Assembly: GCA_002255935.1 (NCBI GenBank)
Contig: NKIO01000038.1
Location: 1 to 36,249, forward strand
Reading direction: 5' to 3'
Length of the DNA stretch: 36,249 nt
DNA from: Comamonadaceae bacterium PBBC2
GTDB taxonomy: Bacteria; Pseudomonadota; Gammaproteobacteria; Burkholderiales; Burkholderiaceae_C
The translations under genes and the position numbers were made by a program. The first letter of the stretch is position 1, and every line of letters starts with the position of its first letter. The notes beneath the pieces were generated by a model that saw only the letters and a list, made by a program, of their open reading frames with translations, was not told where the DNA came from and did no database searches. This document shows positions 7,689 through 16,326 of this stretch, one piece after another.

Positions 7689-8195
7689 GTGAAATCAATG
7701 TGGATTGCGGTGGCGTTGGCAACCTGTGCGGCCGTGCCCGCCTTTGCCCAGGGCCAGCTTGAGGACTATGCCGAGGCGGCGGGATGGTCCATCGCCATCG
7801 ACCCCAGCCTGAACAATGGCTGCCTGATGATGAGCGAGTTTGAAGACAATTCTGTCGTGCGCATCGGCTTTGATATGACCACGGGTGGCGGCTATGTGCT
7901 GTCGGCAAATCCCGGCTGGGATGACATCGAAGAGGGCAAGACTTATCCGATCTCTATCCTGCTGGATGACAAGCCCTTCAACGGAGAGGCGACAGGAACG
8001 TCGATCGACGGCCTGCCCGCTGCGGATATTCTGTTCGACACCCCCGATTTCTTTCCGGCGATGATGGGGGCTTCGTCCCTGTCGCTGTCGCATGGCGAGA
8101 ATGAGGTGATGTTGATCGACATCACGGGATCAACCGATGCGGTGGTGAAAATGATCGAATGTCAGGACGCACAAATCGCCAAGCAGGGCGGCTAA
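7689..8195 (+). CDS. Small secreted protein of unknown function
   Basis: A 168-residue protein starting with GTG at 7689; GGGAGG lies 6 nt upstream, which favours this over the in-frame GTG at 7683. Residues 1-20 form a clear Sec signal peptide (MKSMWIAVALATCAAVPAFA), so the mature protein of about 148 residues should be periplasmic. It is acidic, predicted mostly beta, and has two cysteines, in NNGCLMM and near the C-terminus in MIECQD, that could form a disulfide. No domain is recognisable. Similar small exported proteins are common and uncharacterised in Rhodobacterales. It stands between petR and the HDAC-like gene and probably has its own promoter. Confidence 0.65.
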   Translation: MKSMWIAVALATCAAVPAFAQGQLEDYAEAAGWSIAIDPSLNNGCLMMSEFEDNSVVRIGFDMTTGGGYVLSANPGWDDIEEGKTYPISILLDDKPFNGEATGTSIDGLPAADILFDTPDFFPAMMGASSLSLSHGENEVMLIDITGSTDAVVKMIECQDAQIAKQGG

Positions 8196-8231
8196 GGGGC
8201 GGGCGTGCCGGGCGCAACCAAGGAGGATCGT

Positions 8232-9158
8232 TTGGGCACGCTTGTCTATACCCACCCCGGTTTTGCGGGCCATGTCACCCCGCCGGGCCATCCTGAACAG
8301 GTGGCACGTTTGGCATCTGTCGCGCGCGCCATTGCAACGGCTGGGCTGACGCCGGTTGACGCGCCGATGGGGGACGTCGCCGATGTGCTGCGCTGCCATC
8401 CGCAAAGCTATTTTGACAAGGTCGCCAATACCGTCCCTGCACGCGGTTGGGCGGCACTGGATGGCGATACCCATCTGTCGCCCGGTTCCCTGACCGCTGC
8501 CCTGCGCGCAGTTGGCGGAATGGTGGCGGCGGTGGATGCCGTGATGGCGGGGACGGCGACGAATGCCTTTGTCGCAGGCCGCCCACCGGGGCATCACGCC
8601 GAAACTGCCACGGCGATGGGATTCTGTCTGTTCGGGACCGTGGCCATCGGGGCCAAGCGGTTGCTGGATCACCACGGCCTGTCCCGCGTTGCCATCGTGG
8701 ATTTCGACGTCCACCACGGCAATGGCACGCAGGATTTGCTGTGGGACGAGTCTCGCGTTCTGTTCATTTCCAGCCATCAGATGCCGCTCTATCCCGGCTC
8801 TGGTGCGTCGCAGGAACGCGGGGCGCATGGGCAGATCATCAACATTCCCTTGCGCACGGGCTCTGGTGGCGCGGCGATGCGCGCGGCCTATGACGCGCAG
8901 GTGTTTCCGGCGCTTGCTGCGTGCAAGCCGGAATTCATCCTGATCTCTGCCGGTTTTGATGCGCATGAGGATGATCCGCTGGCAGGCCTGAACTGGCAGG
9001 ATGAGGATTACGCTTGGATCACCCGCCGCCTGCTGGACATTGCCGATGCACATTGCGGCGGCAGGGTCGTCTCGACACTCGAAGGCGGATATGATCTTGA
9101 AGCGTTGCAATACAGCGTGGCCGCCCATCTGGGCGCGATGAAGGAGCGGGGCGAATGA
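8232..9158 (+). CDS. Histone deacetylase/acetoin-utilisation family amidohydrolase
   Basis: A 308-residue zinc-dependent deacetylase-fold enzyme (arginase/deacetylase superfamily). Catalytic and metal motifs are RPPGHHAE (H121, H122), VDFDVHHGNGT (D157, D159, H161) and SAGFDAHEDDP further on, so all ligands seem present. Bacterial members deacetylate small acetylated amines or lysines; the substrate here is unknown. The start is most likely TTG at 8232, because AAGGAGG at 8220-8226 sits 5 nt upstream and the family's conserved N-terminus begins with it; GTG 8205 would add nine residues. Its last codons overlap xseB by ATGA. HDAC-xseB-ispA-dxs is a familiar order in Rhodobacterales. Confidence 0.85.
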   Translation: MGTLVYTHPGFAGHVTPPGHPEQVARLASVARAIATAGLTPVDAPMGDVADVLRCHPQSYFDKVANTVPARGWAALDGDTHLSPGSLTAALRAVGGMVAAVDAVMAGTATNAFVAGRPPGHHAETATAMGFCLFGTVAIGAKRLLDHHGLSRVAIVDFDVHHGNGTQDLLWDESRVLFISSHQMPLYPGSGASQERGAHGQIINIPLRTGSGGAAMRAAYDAQVFPALAACKPEFILISAGFDAHEDDPLAGLNWQDEDYAWITRRLLDIADAHCGGRVVSTLEGGYDLEALQYSVAAHLGAMKERGE

Positions 9159-9409
9159 CCGACGCGAACGTGAAGAATGGTCCGATTACGGAACTCAGCT
9201 TCGAAGAGGCAATGGCCGCGCTGGAACAGGTCGTCGGTCGTCTGGAACGCGGCGAGGTTCCGCTTGAGGAATCCATCGCGCTGTACGAACGCGGGGCCGC
9301 CTTGCGCGCGCATTGCGAGGCCAAGTTGAAAGACGCCGAAGAAAAGGTCGAACTGATCCGCGCCCAAGAGGGCCGCGCCATCGGCACCACCCCGGTGGAG
9401 GGGCTGTGA
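9155..9409 (+). CDS. xseB: Exodeoxyribonuclease VII small subunit
   Basis: An 84-residue protein with the XseB core, including FEEAMAALEQVVGRLE and GEVPLEESIALYERG. These predict two antiparallel helices that form a coiled coil on the XseA large subunit. Exonuclease VII degrades single-stranded DNA from both ends in the cytoplasm. XseA is not in the window. It starts inside the HDAC-like gene (ATGA) and ends overlapping the GTG start of ispA, so translation of the three is probably coupled. Style and neighbours are alphaproteobacterial. Confidence 0.9.
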   Translation: MTDANVKNGPITELSFEEAMAALEQVVGRLERGEVPLEESIALYERGAALRAHCEAKLKDAEEKVELIRAQEGRAIGTTPVEGL

Positions 9410-10293
9410 GCTTTGCCGCAACTCTGACCCGGGATGCGGGTCTGGTGCAGGCGCGGCTGGATGCGGCGCTGTCAGGGATGGCGGATGAACCCGTGATCCA
9501 CGCCATGCGCTATGCGGTGCAGGGCGGCAAACGCCTGCGCGGATTCATGGTGCTGGAAAGCGCGCGGATGCTGGGGATCGCGGAAAGCGCCTCTGTCAGT
9601 GCAGCAACTGCGGTTGAGGCGCTGCACGCCTATAGCCTGATCCATGACGATATGCCCTGCATGGACAATGACGACCTGCGCCGGGGTCTGCCCACCGTGC
9701 ACAAGAAATGGGATGAGGCGACGGCGGTTCTGGCGGGCGATGCTTTGCAGACCCTGGCGTTTGAACTTCTCACCCCACAAGACGGTAGCGTGAGCCCTGC
9801 CGTGCAAGCCGCCTGTGTGGGTTTGCTCGCCCGTGCTTCGGGCTACCAAGGCATGGCCGGCGGCCAAGCGATCGACTTGGCCAGTGTGGGCCACCGCTTG
9901 ACCGAGGCGCAGCTGCGCCAAATGCACCGCCTCAAAACCGGGGCCTTGCTGCTGTGCAGCGTGCAGATGGGTGCGGCCTGCGGCGCGGCGGTGTCGGCCA
10001 CGGCGCATGCAGCGCTGCAGCAGTTTGGCGAGGCCATGGGCCTGGCGTTTCAGGTGGTGGACGACATCTTGGACGTGACGGCCGACTCGGCCACCCTGGG
10101 CAAGACGGCGGGCAAAGACGCCGCTGCCGACAAACCCACATATGTGGCGCTGATGGGCCTGGCGCCCGCGCAGCGCCTGGCCGACGAGCTGGCGGCGCAA
10201 GCCGCGCAAGCTTTGCAAGACACCGGTTTGCCCACCGAACGCCTGGCCGCTTTGCGCGCCCTGTGCGACATGGTGGTGCAACGCACCCATTGA
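9406..10293 (+). CDS. ispA: Farnesyl diphosphate synthase, apparently hybrid of two species
   Basis: A 295-residue short-chain polyprenyl synthase that condenses IPP with DMAPP/GPP to farnesyl diphosphate. The two aspartate-rich motifs are intact: [10 protein letters not shown] (first DDxxD-type region, about residues 83-92) and DDILD in the C-terminal half. GTG 9406 overlaps the xseB stop (GTGA). Up to about residue 111 the protein and codon use match the Rhodobacterales genes before it ([34 protein letters not shown]). After about residue 126 it matches Comamonadaceae ([26 protein letters not shown]). The change falls in the conserved [15 protein letters not shown] therefore read it as two gene parts fused, most likely by assembly, although the frame is intact. 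Confidence 0.8.
   Translation: MSFAATLTRDAGLVQARLDAALSGMADEPVIHAMRYAVQGGKRLRGFMVLESARMLGIAESASVSAATAVEALHAYSLIHDDMPCMDNDDLRRGLPTVHKKWDEATAVLAGDALQTLAFELLTPQDGSVSPAVQAACVGLLARASGYQGMAGGQAIDLASVGHRLTEAQLRQMHRLKTGALLLCSVQMGAACGAAVSATAHAALQQFGEAMGLAFQVVDDILDVTADSATLGKTAGKDAAADKPTYVALMGLAPAQRLADELAAQAAQALQDTGLPTERLAALRALCDMVVQRTH
9736..9785. other. Probable chimeric junction between two genomes
   Basis: This is where gene style, protein affinity and codon choice switch from Rhodobacterales to Comamonadaceae inside ispA. The encoded stretch [14 protein letters not shown] is strongly conserved in IspA of both groups, which gives the shared sequence an assembler or recombination would need. No insertion sequence or repeat marks the site. 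The boundary cannot be placed more narrowly by eye. Confidence 0.65.
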
Positions 10294-10297
10294 AGCC

Positions 10298-12145
10298 ATG
10301 AGCGAATTTCTCCACGCCATCCAGTCACCGGCCGATTTGCGCCAAATCCCGCGCAGCGATTTGCCCACCGTGGCCAACGAGTTGCGCGCATGCGTGCTCG
10401 ACAACGTGTCCAAAACCGGTGGCCACCTGAGCTCGAACCTGGGCACGGTGGAGCTGACGCTGGCGCTGCATTACGTGTTCAACACGCCCGAAGACCGCAT
10501 CGTGTGGGACGTGGGGCACCAGACCTATCCGCACAAGATCTTGACGGGCCGCCGCGAGCGCATGCCCACGCTGCGCCAGCTCAACGGTTTGTCGGGCTTT
10601 CCGCGCCGCGACGAGAGCGAGTACGACACCTTTGGTGTGGGGCATTCGTCCACCAGCATTTCGGCGGCGCTGGGCATGGCGCTGGCTGCGCGGCAAAAAG
10701 GCGAGTCGCGCCATTCGATCGCCGTGATCGGCGACGGCGCGATGACCGCCGGCATGGCTTTTGAAGCGCTCAACAACGCGGGCGTCGAAGAGTGCAAGCT
10801 GCTGGTGATCTTGAACGACAACGACATGTCGATCAGCCCGCCGGTGGGCGCTTTGAACCGCTACCTGGCGCAGCTGATGAGCGGCAAGTTTTATTCGGCC
10901 GCTAAAAATGTGGGCAAGAACGTGCTCAAAAACGCACCGCCCTTGTTCGAGCTGGCCAAACGCCTGGAAGAACACGCCAAGGGCATGGTGGTGCCGGCCA
11001 CGTTGTTTGAGAAATTCGGCTTCAACTACATCGGTCCCATCGATGGGCACGATCTGGAGTCGCTGATCCCGACGCTGGAAAACATCAAGCACCTGGACGG
11101 CCCGCAGTTTTTGCATGTGGTCACCAAAAAAGGCCAGGGCTACAAGCTGGCCGAGGCCGATCCGGTGGCCTACCACGGGCCCGGCAAGTTCGACCCAGCG
11201 GTCGGTCTGGTGCCATCGACCACACCCGCCAAAACCACCTTCACCCAGGTGTTTGGCCAGTGGTTGTGCGACATGGCGCAGCAAGACCAGCGCCTGGTGG
11301 GCATCACGCCCGCCATGCGCGAGGGCTCGGGCATGGTGGAGTTCCACCGCCGCTTTCCCGATCGCTATTACGACGCGGGCATTGCCGAGCAGCATGCCGT
11401 CACGTTTGCGGCAGGCATGGCCTGCGAAGGCCTCAAGCCGGTGGTGGCGATTTACTCGACCTTCTTGCAGCGGGCCTATGACCAGCTGATCCACGATGTG
11501 GCTTTGCAAAACCTGCCGGTGGTGTTTGCCATCGACCGCGCAGGACTTGTGGGTGCCGATGGCGCGACACACGCAGGCGCTTACGACATCGCCTACATCC
11601 GCTGCATCCCCAACATGAGCCTGGCTTGCCCCGCCGACGAGCGCGAGTGCCGCCAGCTGCTGAGCACGGCTTATGCGCAAAACCACCCGGTGGCGGTGCG
11701 TTACCCACGCGGTGCGGGCGTGGGCACTGTGCCCGATGCCGACCTGAACCCTTTGCCTTTGGGCAAAGCCGAAATCCGCCGACAAGGCCAGGGCATCGCC
11801 ATCTTGGCTTTTGGTTCTTTGCTGGCACCTGCTTTGAAGGCTGCCGAGGCCCTGAACGCCACGGTGGTCAACATGCGTTGGGTCAAACCGCTGGACACCG
11901 AGATGCTGGCGCAGGTGGCCCAAGACCACCCCCAACTGGTCACGCTGGAAGAAGGCAGCATCATGGGCGGCGCAGGCAGCGCCGTGACCGAGGTCTTGCA
12001 GCACATGGGCTTGGTGCGGCCGGTTTTGCAACTGGGCTTGCCCGATGTGTTCATCGAGCACGGCGACCACGCCCAACTGCTGGCCGCGCAGGGGCTGGAC
12101 GCTGCGGGCATCGAAGCGTCCATCCGCCAGCGCTTTGCCTTGTGA
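10298..12145 (+). CDS. dxs: 1-deoxy-D-xylulose-5-phosphate synthase
   Basis: A 615-residue enzyme that condenses pyruvate and glyceraldehyde 3-phosphate to DXP using thiamine diphosphate, the first step of the MEP isoprenoid pathway. H43 lies in GGHLSSNLG, the ThDP/Mg motif runs from GDGAM (145-149) to LNDND (172-176), and the catalytic Glu is E364 in [13 protein letters not shown]-terminal transketolase-like domain follows. Length is normal. It starts 4 nt after ispA, so substrate supply (dxs) and prenyl chain synthesis (ispA) are coupled. Codon style is Comamonadaceae from start to end. The stop codon abuts a 31-bp palindrome. Confidence 0.95.
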   Translation: MSEFLHAIQSPADLRQIPRSDLPTVANELRACVLDNVSKTGGHLSSNLGTVELTLALHYVFNTPEDRIVWDVGHQTYPHKILTGRRERMPTLRQLNGLSGFPRRDESEYDTFGVGHSSTSISAALGMALAARQKGESRHSIAVIGDGAMTAGMAFEALNNAGVEECKLLVILNDNDMSISPPVGALNRYLAQLMSGKFYSAAKNVGKNVLKNAPPLFELAKRLEEHAKGMVVPATLFEKFGFNYIGPIDGHDLESLIPTLENIKHLDGPQFLHVVTKKGQGYKLAEADPVAYHGPGKFDPAVGLVPSTTPAKTTFTQVFGQWLCDMAQQDQRLVGITPAMREGSGMVEFHRRFPDRYYDAGIAEQHAVTFAAGMACEGLKPVVAIYSTFLQRAYDQLIHDVALQNLPVVFAIDRAGLVGADGATHAGAYDIAYIRCIPNMSLACPADERECRQLLSTAYAQNHPVAVRYPRGAGVGTVPDADLNPLPLGKAEIRRQGQGIAILAFGSLLAPALKAAEALNATVVNMRWVKPLDTEMLAQVAQDHPQLVTLEEGSIMGGAGSAVTEVLQHMGLVRPVLQLGLPDVFIEHGDHAQLLAAQGLDAAGIEASIRQRFAL

Positions 12146-12174
12146 AACGATTTCAAGCGCTTTGAATTCGTTTC
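12144..12174. repeat. 31-bp near-perfect palindrome at the dxs stop
   Basis: Left arm GAAACGATTTCAA (12144-12156), spacer GCGCT, right arm TTGAATTCGTTTC (12162-12174); 12 of 13 positions pair. It overlaps the last two bases of the dxs stop codon. No U-run follows, so it is a poor intrinsic terminator. It could be an mRNA 3' hairpin or an operator upstream of the TRAP binding protein gene. Confidence 0.55.
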
Positions 12175-12331
12175 AGCTTGCGCTGCAAGCGAGCACTGGT
12201 GGGGGTTTTGCCAATTTCGAGAGGGTAATCCCCAACGGGTTGGCCTGTTTGGAGTTCCTACAATAGCCGCTGACTCGAAAACCACCCGTGGGTTTCGGGG
12301 CTTGTTCGCAATCTTCAACAGGAGTTACTCC

Positions 12332-13411
12332 ATGGATCGTCGTTCCATCATCAAAAACGCTGGCTTGGCCGGTATTTTGGCCGCTGGTGTTGCACCCGCA
12401 GTGCAGGCACAAACTGCCATTCGCTGGCGCCTGAGCTCCAGCTTCCCCAAGGCTTTGGACACCATTCATGGTGCAGCCGACGTGTTTGCCAAGAGCGTCA
12501 AAAACATGTCTGGCGGCAAGTTTGAAATTTCCGTCCACGCTGCTGGCGAAATCACACCGCCTTTCGGTGTGGTCGATGCCGTGCAACAAGGCTCGATCGA
12601 AATGGCCCACACGGCCCCTTACTACTTCTTTGGCAAGAACGAAGCCTTCGCATTGGGCTGCGCCATCCCATTTGGCCTGAACAGCCGCCAAATGACCGCC
12701 TGGATGTACGAAGGCAACGGCCTGAAACTCATGCGTGAGTTCTACGCCAAGTACAACATGATCAGCTTCCCAGGCGGCAACACAGGCGCTCAGATGGGCG
12801 GCTGGTACCGCAAGGAAATCAAGACCGTCAAGGACATCAAGGGCTTGAAGATGCGCATCGGCGGTTTCGCTGGCCGCGTGCTCGAGCGCATGGGCGGTGT
12901 GCCCCAAAACATTCCTGGCGGCGAGATTTACTCTGCCCTGGAAAAAGGCACCATCGACGCGGCCGAGTGGATCGGACCTTACGACGACCAGAAGCTGGGC
13001 TTCAACAAAGTGGCGCCTTACTACTACTACCCCGGCTGGTGGGAAGGCGGTCCTCAGCTGGACTTCTTCATCAACCAAAAAGCTTTCGACGCTCTGTCTG
13101 CCGAAAACAAAGCCATTGTGGAAGCCGCTGCTTCTGTGGCCCACGTGGAAATGCAGGCCCGCTACGATGCCAAGAACCCACCTGCCCTCAAAGAGCTGGT
13201 CGGCAAAGGCACCAAGCTGCGCGCTTTCTCGGACGAGATCATGAAAGAAGCCTTCAAGCAGTCCATGGCTGTGTACGAAGAACTCAATGAGAAGAACCCC
13301 GACTGGAAGAAGATCTACGCCGACTACCGCAAGTTCCAGGCCGATCAGAACCTGTGGTTCCGCTTCACCGAAATGACCTTCGACAAGTTCATGCAAGCCC
13401 AAAAGCTGTGA
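12332..13411 (+). CDS. TRAP transporter solute-binding protein, TakP-like
   Basis: A 359-residue periplasmic binding protein of the DctP family. The N-terminus MDRRSIIKNAGLAG, hydrophobic stretch and VQAQ cleavage region resemble a Tat-type signal (twin Arg at residues 3-4). The central block MRIGGFAGRVLERMGG, AAEWIGPYDDQKLGF and YYYYPGWWEGG matches TakP of Rhodobacter, which binds 2-oxo monocarboxylates such as pyruvate. A monocarboxylate ligand is therefore inferred. AGGAG lies 7 nt before ATG 12332. It has its own strong terminator. The matching permease genes are on the opposite strand further right, separated by one membrane protein gene. Confidence 0.88.
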   Translation: MDRRSIIKNAGLAGILAAGVAPAVQAQTAIRWRLSSSFPKALDTIHGAADVFAKSVKNMSGGKFEISVHAAGEITPPFGVVDAVQQGSIEMAHTAPYYFFGKNEAFALGCAIPFGLNSRQMTAWMYEGNGLKLMREFYAKYNMISFPGGNTGAQMGGWYRKEIKTVKDIKGLKMRIGGFAGRVLERMGGVPQNIPGGEIYSALEKGTIDAAEWIGPYDDQKLGFNKVAPYYYYPGWWEGGPQLDFFINQKAFDALSAENKAIVEAAASVAHVEMQARYDAKNPPALKELVGKGTKLRAFSDEIMKEAFKQSMAVYEELNEKNPDWKKIYADYRKFQADQNLWFRFTEMTFDKFMQAQKL

Positions 13412-13427
13412 TCTTGCGCAGTGCATG

Positions 13428-13455
13428 AAAAAACCGGCCTCGGCCGGTTTTTTTT
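13428..13455 (+). terminator. Rho-independent terminator after the TRAP binding protein
   Basis: CCGGCC (13434-13439), 2-nt loop, GGCCGG (13442-13447), then eight T residues; an A-run precedes the stem, so it can also work on the minus strand for the convergent gene at 13474-13971. It lies 17 nt after the stop. Confidence 0.9.
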
Positions 13456-13473
13456 CGTCTGCTCACTGCGCTT

Positions 13474-13971
13474 TCAGCGTGGCGGGATTCTGAATTGCTT
13501 GAGTTCCACGGACAGGCGTTTGAACTCGGCCAGCATGTGCGGGTCGCAGGCATAAATGACCACGAATTTGCCCATCAGGGTTCGGGCATACAAACGCGGC
13601 GCAATGACGCTGTCGAGCCCCGGAAACCGGATGAGCTTGGCATAGGCCAGCTCGCGCAGGTCCACACGCTTGTGCCAAATCCACGTTTGCTCCAAGGTCT
13701 GCCCGGTCAAGGTGGTTTGGCCTTTGATTACATGCATCACGGTGTAGGCCATGATGGCCCAGGCGCCCCAAAGCCAATAAAACGAGGCCTGCACCAGCAC
13801 GCTGCCGTGCAGGCGGTAGGCCCAAAAGGCCGTGCCGGCCAGCAAGGCCAGGGCCAACAGCTTGAATGCCTTGCTGAAGGAGGGCGACACCATGGTCTCG
13901 CTTTGGGGGGTGAACCGAAAGGGCATGGGCCCCATGGCGGCGAGCAGGTCTGCGTTTTCAGGGGTGTTCAT
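13474..13971 (-). CDS. Small membrane protein of unknown function
   Basis: A 165-residue protein with two adjacent hydrophobic segments: FKLLALALLAGTAFWAYRL (about residues 36-54) and a second one around FYWLWGAWAIMAYTVMHVI (about 64-82). A basic, cytosol-facing C-terminal region follows (HKRVDLRELAYAKLIRFPG, LYARTLMGKFVVIYACD). That region has a beta-strand/helix pattern reminiscent of small PH-like membrane domains, but I cannot assign a family. It lies between two terminators, so it is transcribed alone. Its neighbours suggest no role beyond location near the TRAP genes. Confidence 0.65.
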   Translation of the reverse strand: MNTPENADLLAAMGPMPFRFTPQSETMVSPSFSKAFKLLALALLAGTAFWAYRLHGSVLVQASFYWLWGAWAIMAYTVMHVIKGQTTLTGQTLEQTWIWHKRVDLRELAYAKLIRFPGLDSVIAPRLYARTLMGKFVVIYACDPHMLAEFKRLSVELKQFRIPPR

Positions 13972-13982
13972 GAAGGGATCAT

Positions 13983-14008
13983 AAAAAAACGCCTCGGGGT
14001 CGAGGCGT
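13983..14008 (-). terminator. Rho-independent terminator after dctM
   Basis: On the minus strand ACGCCTCG pairs with CGAGGCGT across a 4-nt loop, followed by a run of seven T residues. It begins 20 nt past the dctM stop and just before the start of the small membrane protein gene. Confidence 0.9.
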
Positions 14009-14028
14009 TGGAGGGTGGATTCAAAACG

Positions 14029-15543
14029 TCACTTCTTGAACAGGTCGTCGATCTTTTGTTGATCGCTGTCGTCTGACTTTTTCTGATCGGCTGGGGTCAG
14101 CGCTTCCTCAGGTTTGGGTGCTTCGCCTTCCTGGGGCATTTCAATCACCACCTTGTCCAGGTCCACAGCCACTTCCTTGTCGAGGAAGGCGGTGACCGAT
14201 TCAGGCACAAAGATCACGATGACCACCAGCAGGATCTGCATGATCACCCAAGGGATGGAGCCCAGGTAAATGTCGTTGGATTTGACAGCGACCGGGATGC
14301 GTTTGTCCTTGAACAAGGTGTCGGCGATGCCGCGCAAATAGAACAAGGCAAAGCCAAACGGCGGGTGCATGAAGCTCGTTTGCAGGTTCACGCACAGCAA
14401 GACGCCGAACCAGATCAGGTCGATGCCCAGTTTGTCGGCCACAGGGGCCAGCATGGGCACGATGATGAAGGCGATCTCAAAGAAGTCGAGGAAGAAGGCC
14501 AGGAAGAACACAAAGATGTTCACCACGATCAAGAAGCCGACTTGACCGCCGGGCAGGCCGGTCAGCAAGTGTTCAACCCACTTGGCGCCATCCACACCTT
14601 GGAAGACCTGGCTGAACACGCGTGAGCCGATCAGGATGAACACCACCATCGCGGTCAGGCGCATGGTGCCGTGCATGGCTTCCCACATCAGGTTCCAGTT
14701 CAGGCGCTTGTGCATGGCCGCCAAGATCAAGGCGCCAACCACGCCCATGGCACCGGCTTCGGTGGGGGTGGCCAAGGCCGAGTCTTGGAAGGGCAAGCCG
14801 CCCATGGAGCCCAGCACGGTGAAGATCAACACGGCCGAGGGGATGATGCCTTTGAGGCACTTGCCCCACAGGGCCCAGCCGTTCAAGGTGCGGGCGTCGC
14901 GTGGCACGCCAGGCACGTAATGGGGTTTGATCAAGCCCAGACCGTAGGTGTAGAGCGCGAACATGGCGATCTGCATGAGCGAGGGGCCCCAAGCGCCTTT
15001 GTACATGTCGCCCACGGGTTTGCCCAGTTGGTCGGCCAGCACCACCAGCACCAGCGAGGGTGGTACCAGTTGGGTGATGGTGCCCGAGGCCGCCAGCACG
15101 CCTGTGGCGTAACGCATGTTGTAGCCGTAACGGATCATGACCGGCAGCGAGATCAGCGCCATGGCGATCACCTGGCCCGCCACGGTGCCGGTGATGGCGC
15201 CGAGGATGAAGCCCACGATGATGACCGAGTAACCCAAGCCGCCGCGCACGGGGCCAAACAACTGGCCCATCGAGTCGAGCATGTCTTCGGCCAGGCCGCA
15301 CTTCTCGAGGATGGTGCCCATGAAGGTGAAGAAGGGGATCGCCAGCAGCAAGTCGTTGCTGAGGATCGAGAACAGTGAGATCGGCAGGTTGCTCATGAAG
15401 GCGGCGGGGAACCAGCCCATTTCAATCGCATAAAAACCACTGGCCAAACCGAGCGCAGCCAAAGAGAAGGCGACCGGGAAGCCCACCAACATCACGACCA
15501 CAAGGCCCGCGAACATGATCGGGGCGAAATTTTCCATTTGCAT
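14029..15543 (-). CDS. dctM: TRAP transporter large permease (DctM)
   Basis: A 504-residue integral membrane protein with roughly a dozen hydrophobic segments and DctM landmarks such as LLAIPFFTFMGTILEKCGLAEDM near residue 65 and MHPPFGFALFYLRGI near 390. It forms the ion-driven substrate channel of the tripartite TRAP transporter. Usual DctM proteins are about 425-460 residues. This one ends with a charged tail of about 50 residues after the last helix (FLDKEVAVDLDK to IDDLFKK) rich in Glu, Asp, Lys and Pro. It starts 46 nt downstream of dctQ on the same strand and ends at a strong terminator. Its partner is probably the TakP-like protein at 12332. Confidence 0.92.
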   Translation of the reverse strand: MQMENFAPIMFAGLVVVMLVGFPVAFSLAALGLASGFYAIEMGWFPAAFMSNLPISLFSILSNDLLLAIPFFTFMGTILEKCGLAEDMLDSMGQLFGPVRGGLGYSVIIVGFILGAITGTVAGQVIAMALISLPVMIRYGYNMRYATGVLAASGTITQLVPPSLVLVVLADQLGKPVGDMYKGAWGPSLMQIAMFALYTYGLGLIKPHYVPGVPRDARTLNGWALWGKCLKGIIPSAVLIFTVLGSMGGLPFQDSALATPTEAGAMGVVGALILAAMHKRLNWNLMWEAMHGTMRLTAMVVFILIGSRVFSQVFQGVDGAKWVEHLLTGLPGGQVGFLIVVNIFVFFLAFFLDFFEIAFIIVPMLAPVADKLGIDLIWFGVLLCVNLQTSFMHPPFGFALFYLRGIADTLFKDKRIPVAVKSNDIYLGSIPWVIMQILLVVIVIFVPESVTAFLDKEVAVDLDKVVIEMPQEGEAPKPEEALTPADQKKSDDSDQQKIDDLFKK

Positions 15544-15589
15544 TGGGGTGTCCTTGCTTTAGTTGTTGTGCGGAGAAGCGGATCCCGCT

Positions 15590-16240
15590 TTATTGCAGAG
15601 GTTTTTCATAGTGGGTGTCCATGGTGTAAGCCCCTTGCAGGTAGGCCACACGCTTGATCAACTCGGCCACGCCTTGCAGCCACACCATGCCAAAGCCCAC
15701 AGGCAATGCCAAAGTGGCCGGCCAACGGATCAGACCGCCAGCGTTTTGGCTCATCTCGCCAGACACCAAGGTGTTGAGGAAGTAGGGGAAAGACAACCAG
15801 GTCAGGTAGCCCATGATGGGCAGCAAGAACACGATCAGGCCGAAGATGTCGACGTAGACCGGGGCGTTGCCTTTGAGCTTGCCGTAGATCAAGTCCACGC
15901 GCACGTGTTCGTTGACCTTGAGCACATAGGGCGAGCCCACCATGACCACCCAGGCGAACATGTACCACTGGATTTCGAGCATGCCGTTGGAGCTCCAGTC
16001 CAGGCCATATCGGATGAAGGCATTGAGGGCACAAATGCCTGCAGACAAAAGCACAGCCCAGGAAGCGACACGGCCAAAGCGTTCGCTCAACCAGTCCATG
16101 CCCAAGGCAAATTTGAGTAGGTTTGACAAATGGGTCTCCAGATGAAGCTTGAAAAAGGTGACACCTGCGGACGACCAGGGGGCGTGGGCAGGGTTAGCCG
16201 GTAATGGTAACCAAGGAAATTGGCGAACCGGCTCGGTCAT
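15590..16240 (-). CDS. dctQ: TRAP transporter small permease (DctQ)
   Basis: A 216-residue membrane protein with four hydrophobic segments: WAVLLSAGICALNAFIRYG, QWYMFAWVVMVGSPYVL, IFGLIVFLLPIMGYLTWL and TLALPVGFGMVWLQGVAELI. The region VNEHVRVDLIYGKL between the second and third is typical of DctQ. ATG 16240 (MTEPVRQFPW) is chosen because an upstream in-frame Met at 16279 would add 13 polar residues. An N-terminal region of about 45 residues precedes the first helix, longer than in most DctQ. It heads a two-gene unit with dctM. Confidence 0.88.
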   Translation of the reverse strand: MTEPVRQFPWLPLPANPAHAPWSSAGVTFFKLHLETHLSNLLKFALGMDWLSERFGRVASWAVLLSAGICALNAFIRYGLDWSSNGMLEIQWYMFAWVVMVGSPYVLKVNEHVRVDLIYGKLKGNAPVYVDIFGLIVFLLPIMGYLTWLSFPYFLNTLVSGEMSQNAGGLIRWPATLALPVGFGMVWLQGVAELIKRVAYLQGAYTMDTHYEKPLQ

Positions 16241-16326
16241 GGCCTGATATTTACCCTGCTGCCTTGTAATTCTTCTCAAACGAGCCAGTTGGCAGCTTGT
16301 TTCTACGTGGTTTTACGTATGAGACT

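Noticed and set aside
10325-12076. 583-codon minus-strand frame opposite dxs
   Set aside because: dxs is certain and conserved; the antisense frame has no recognisable features.
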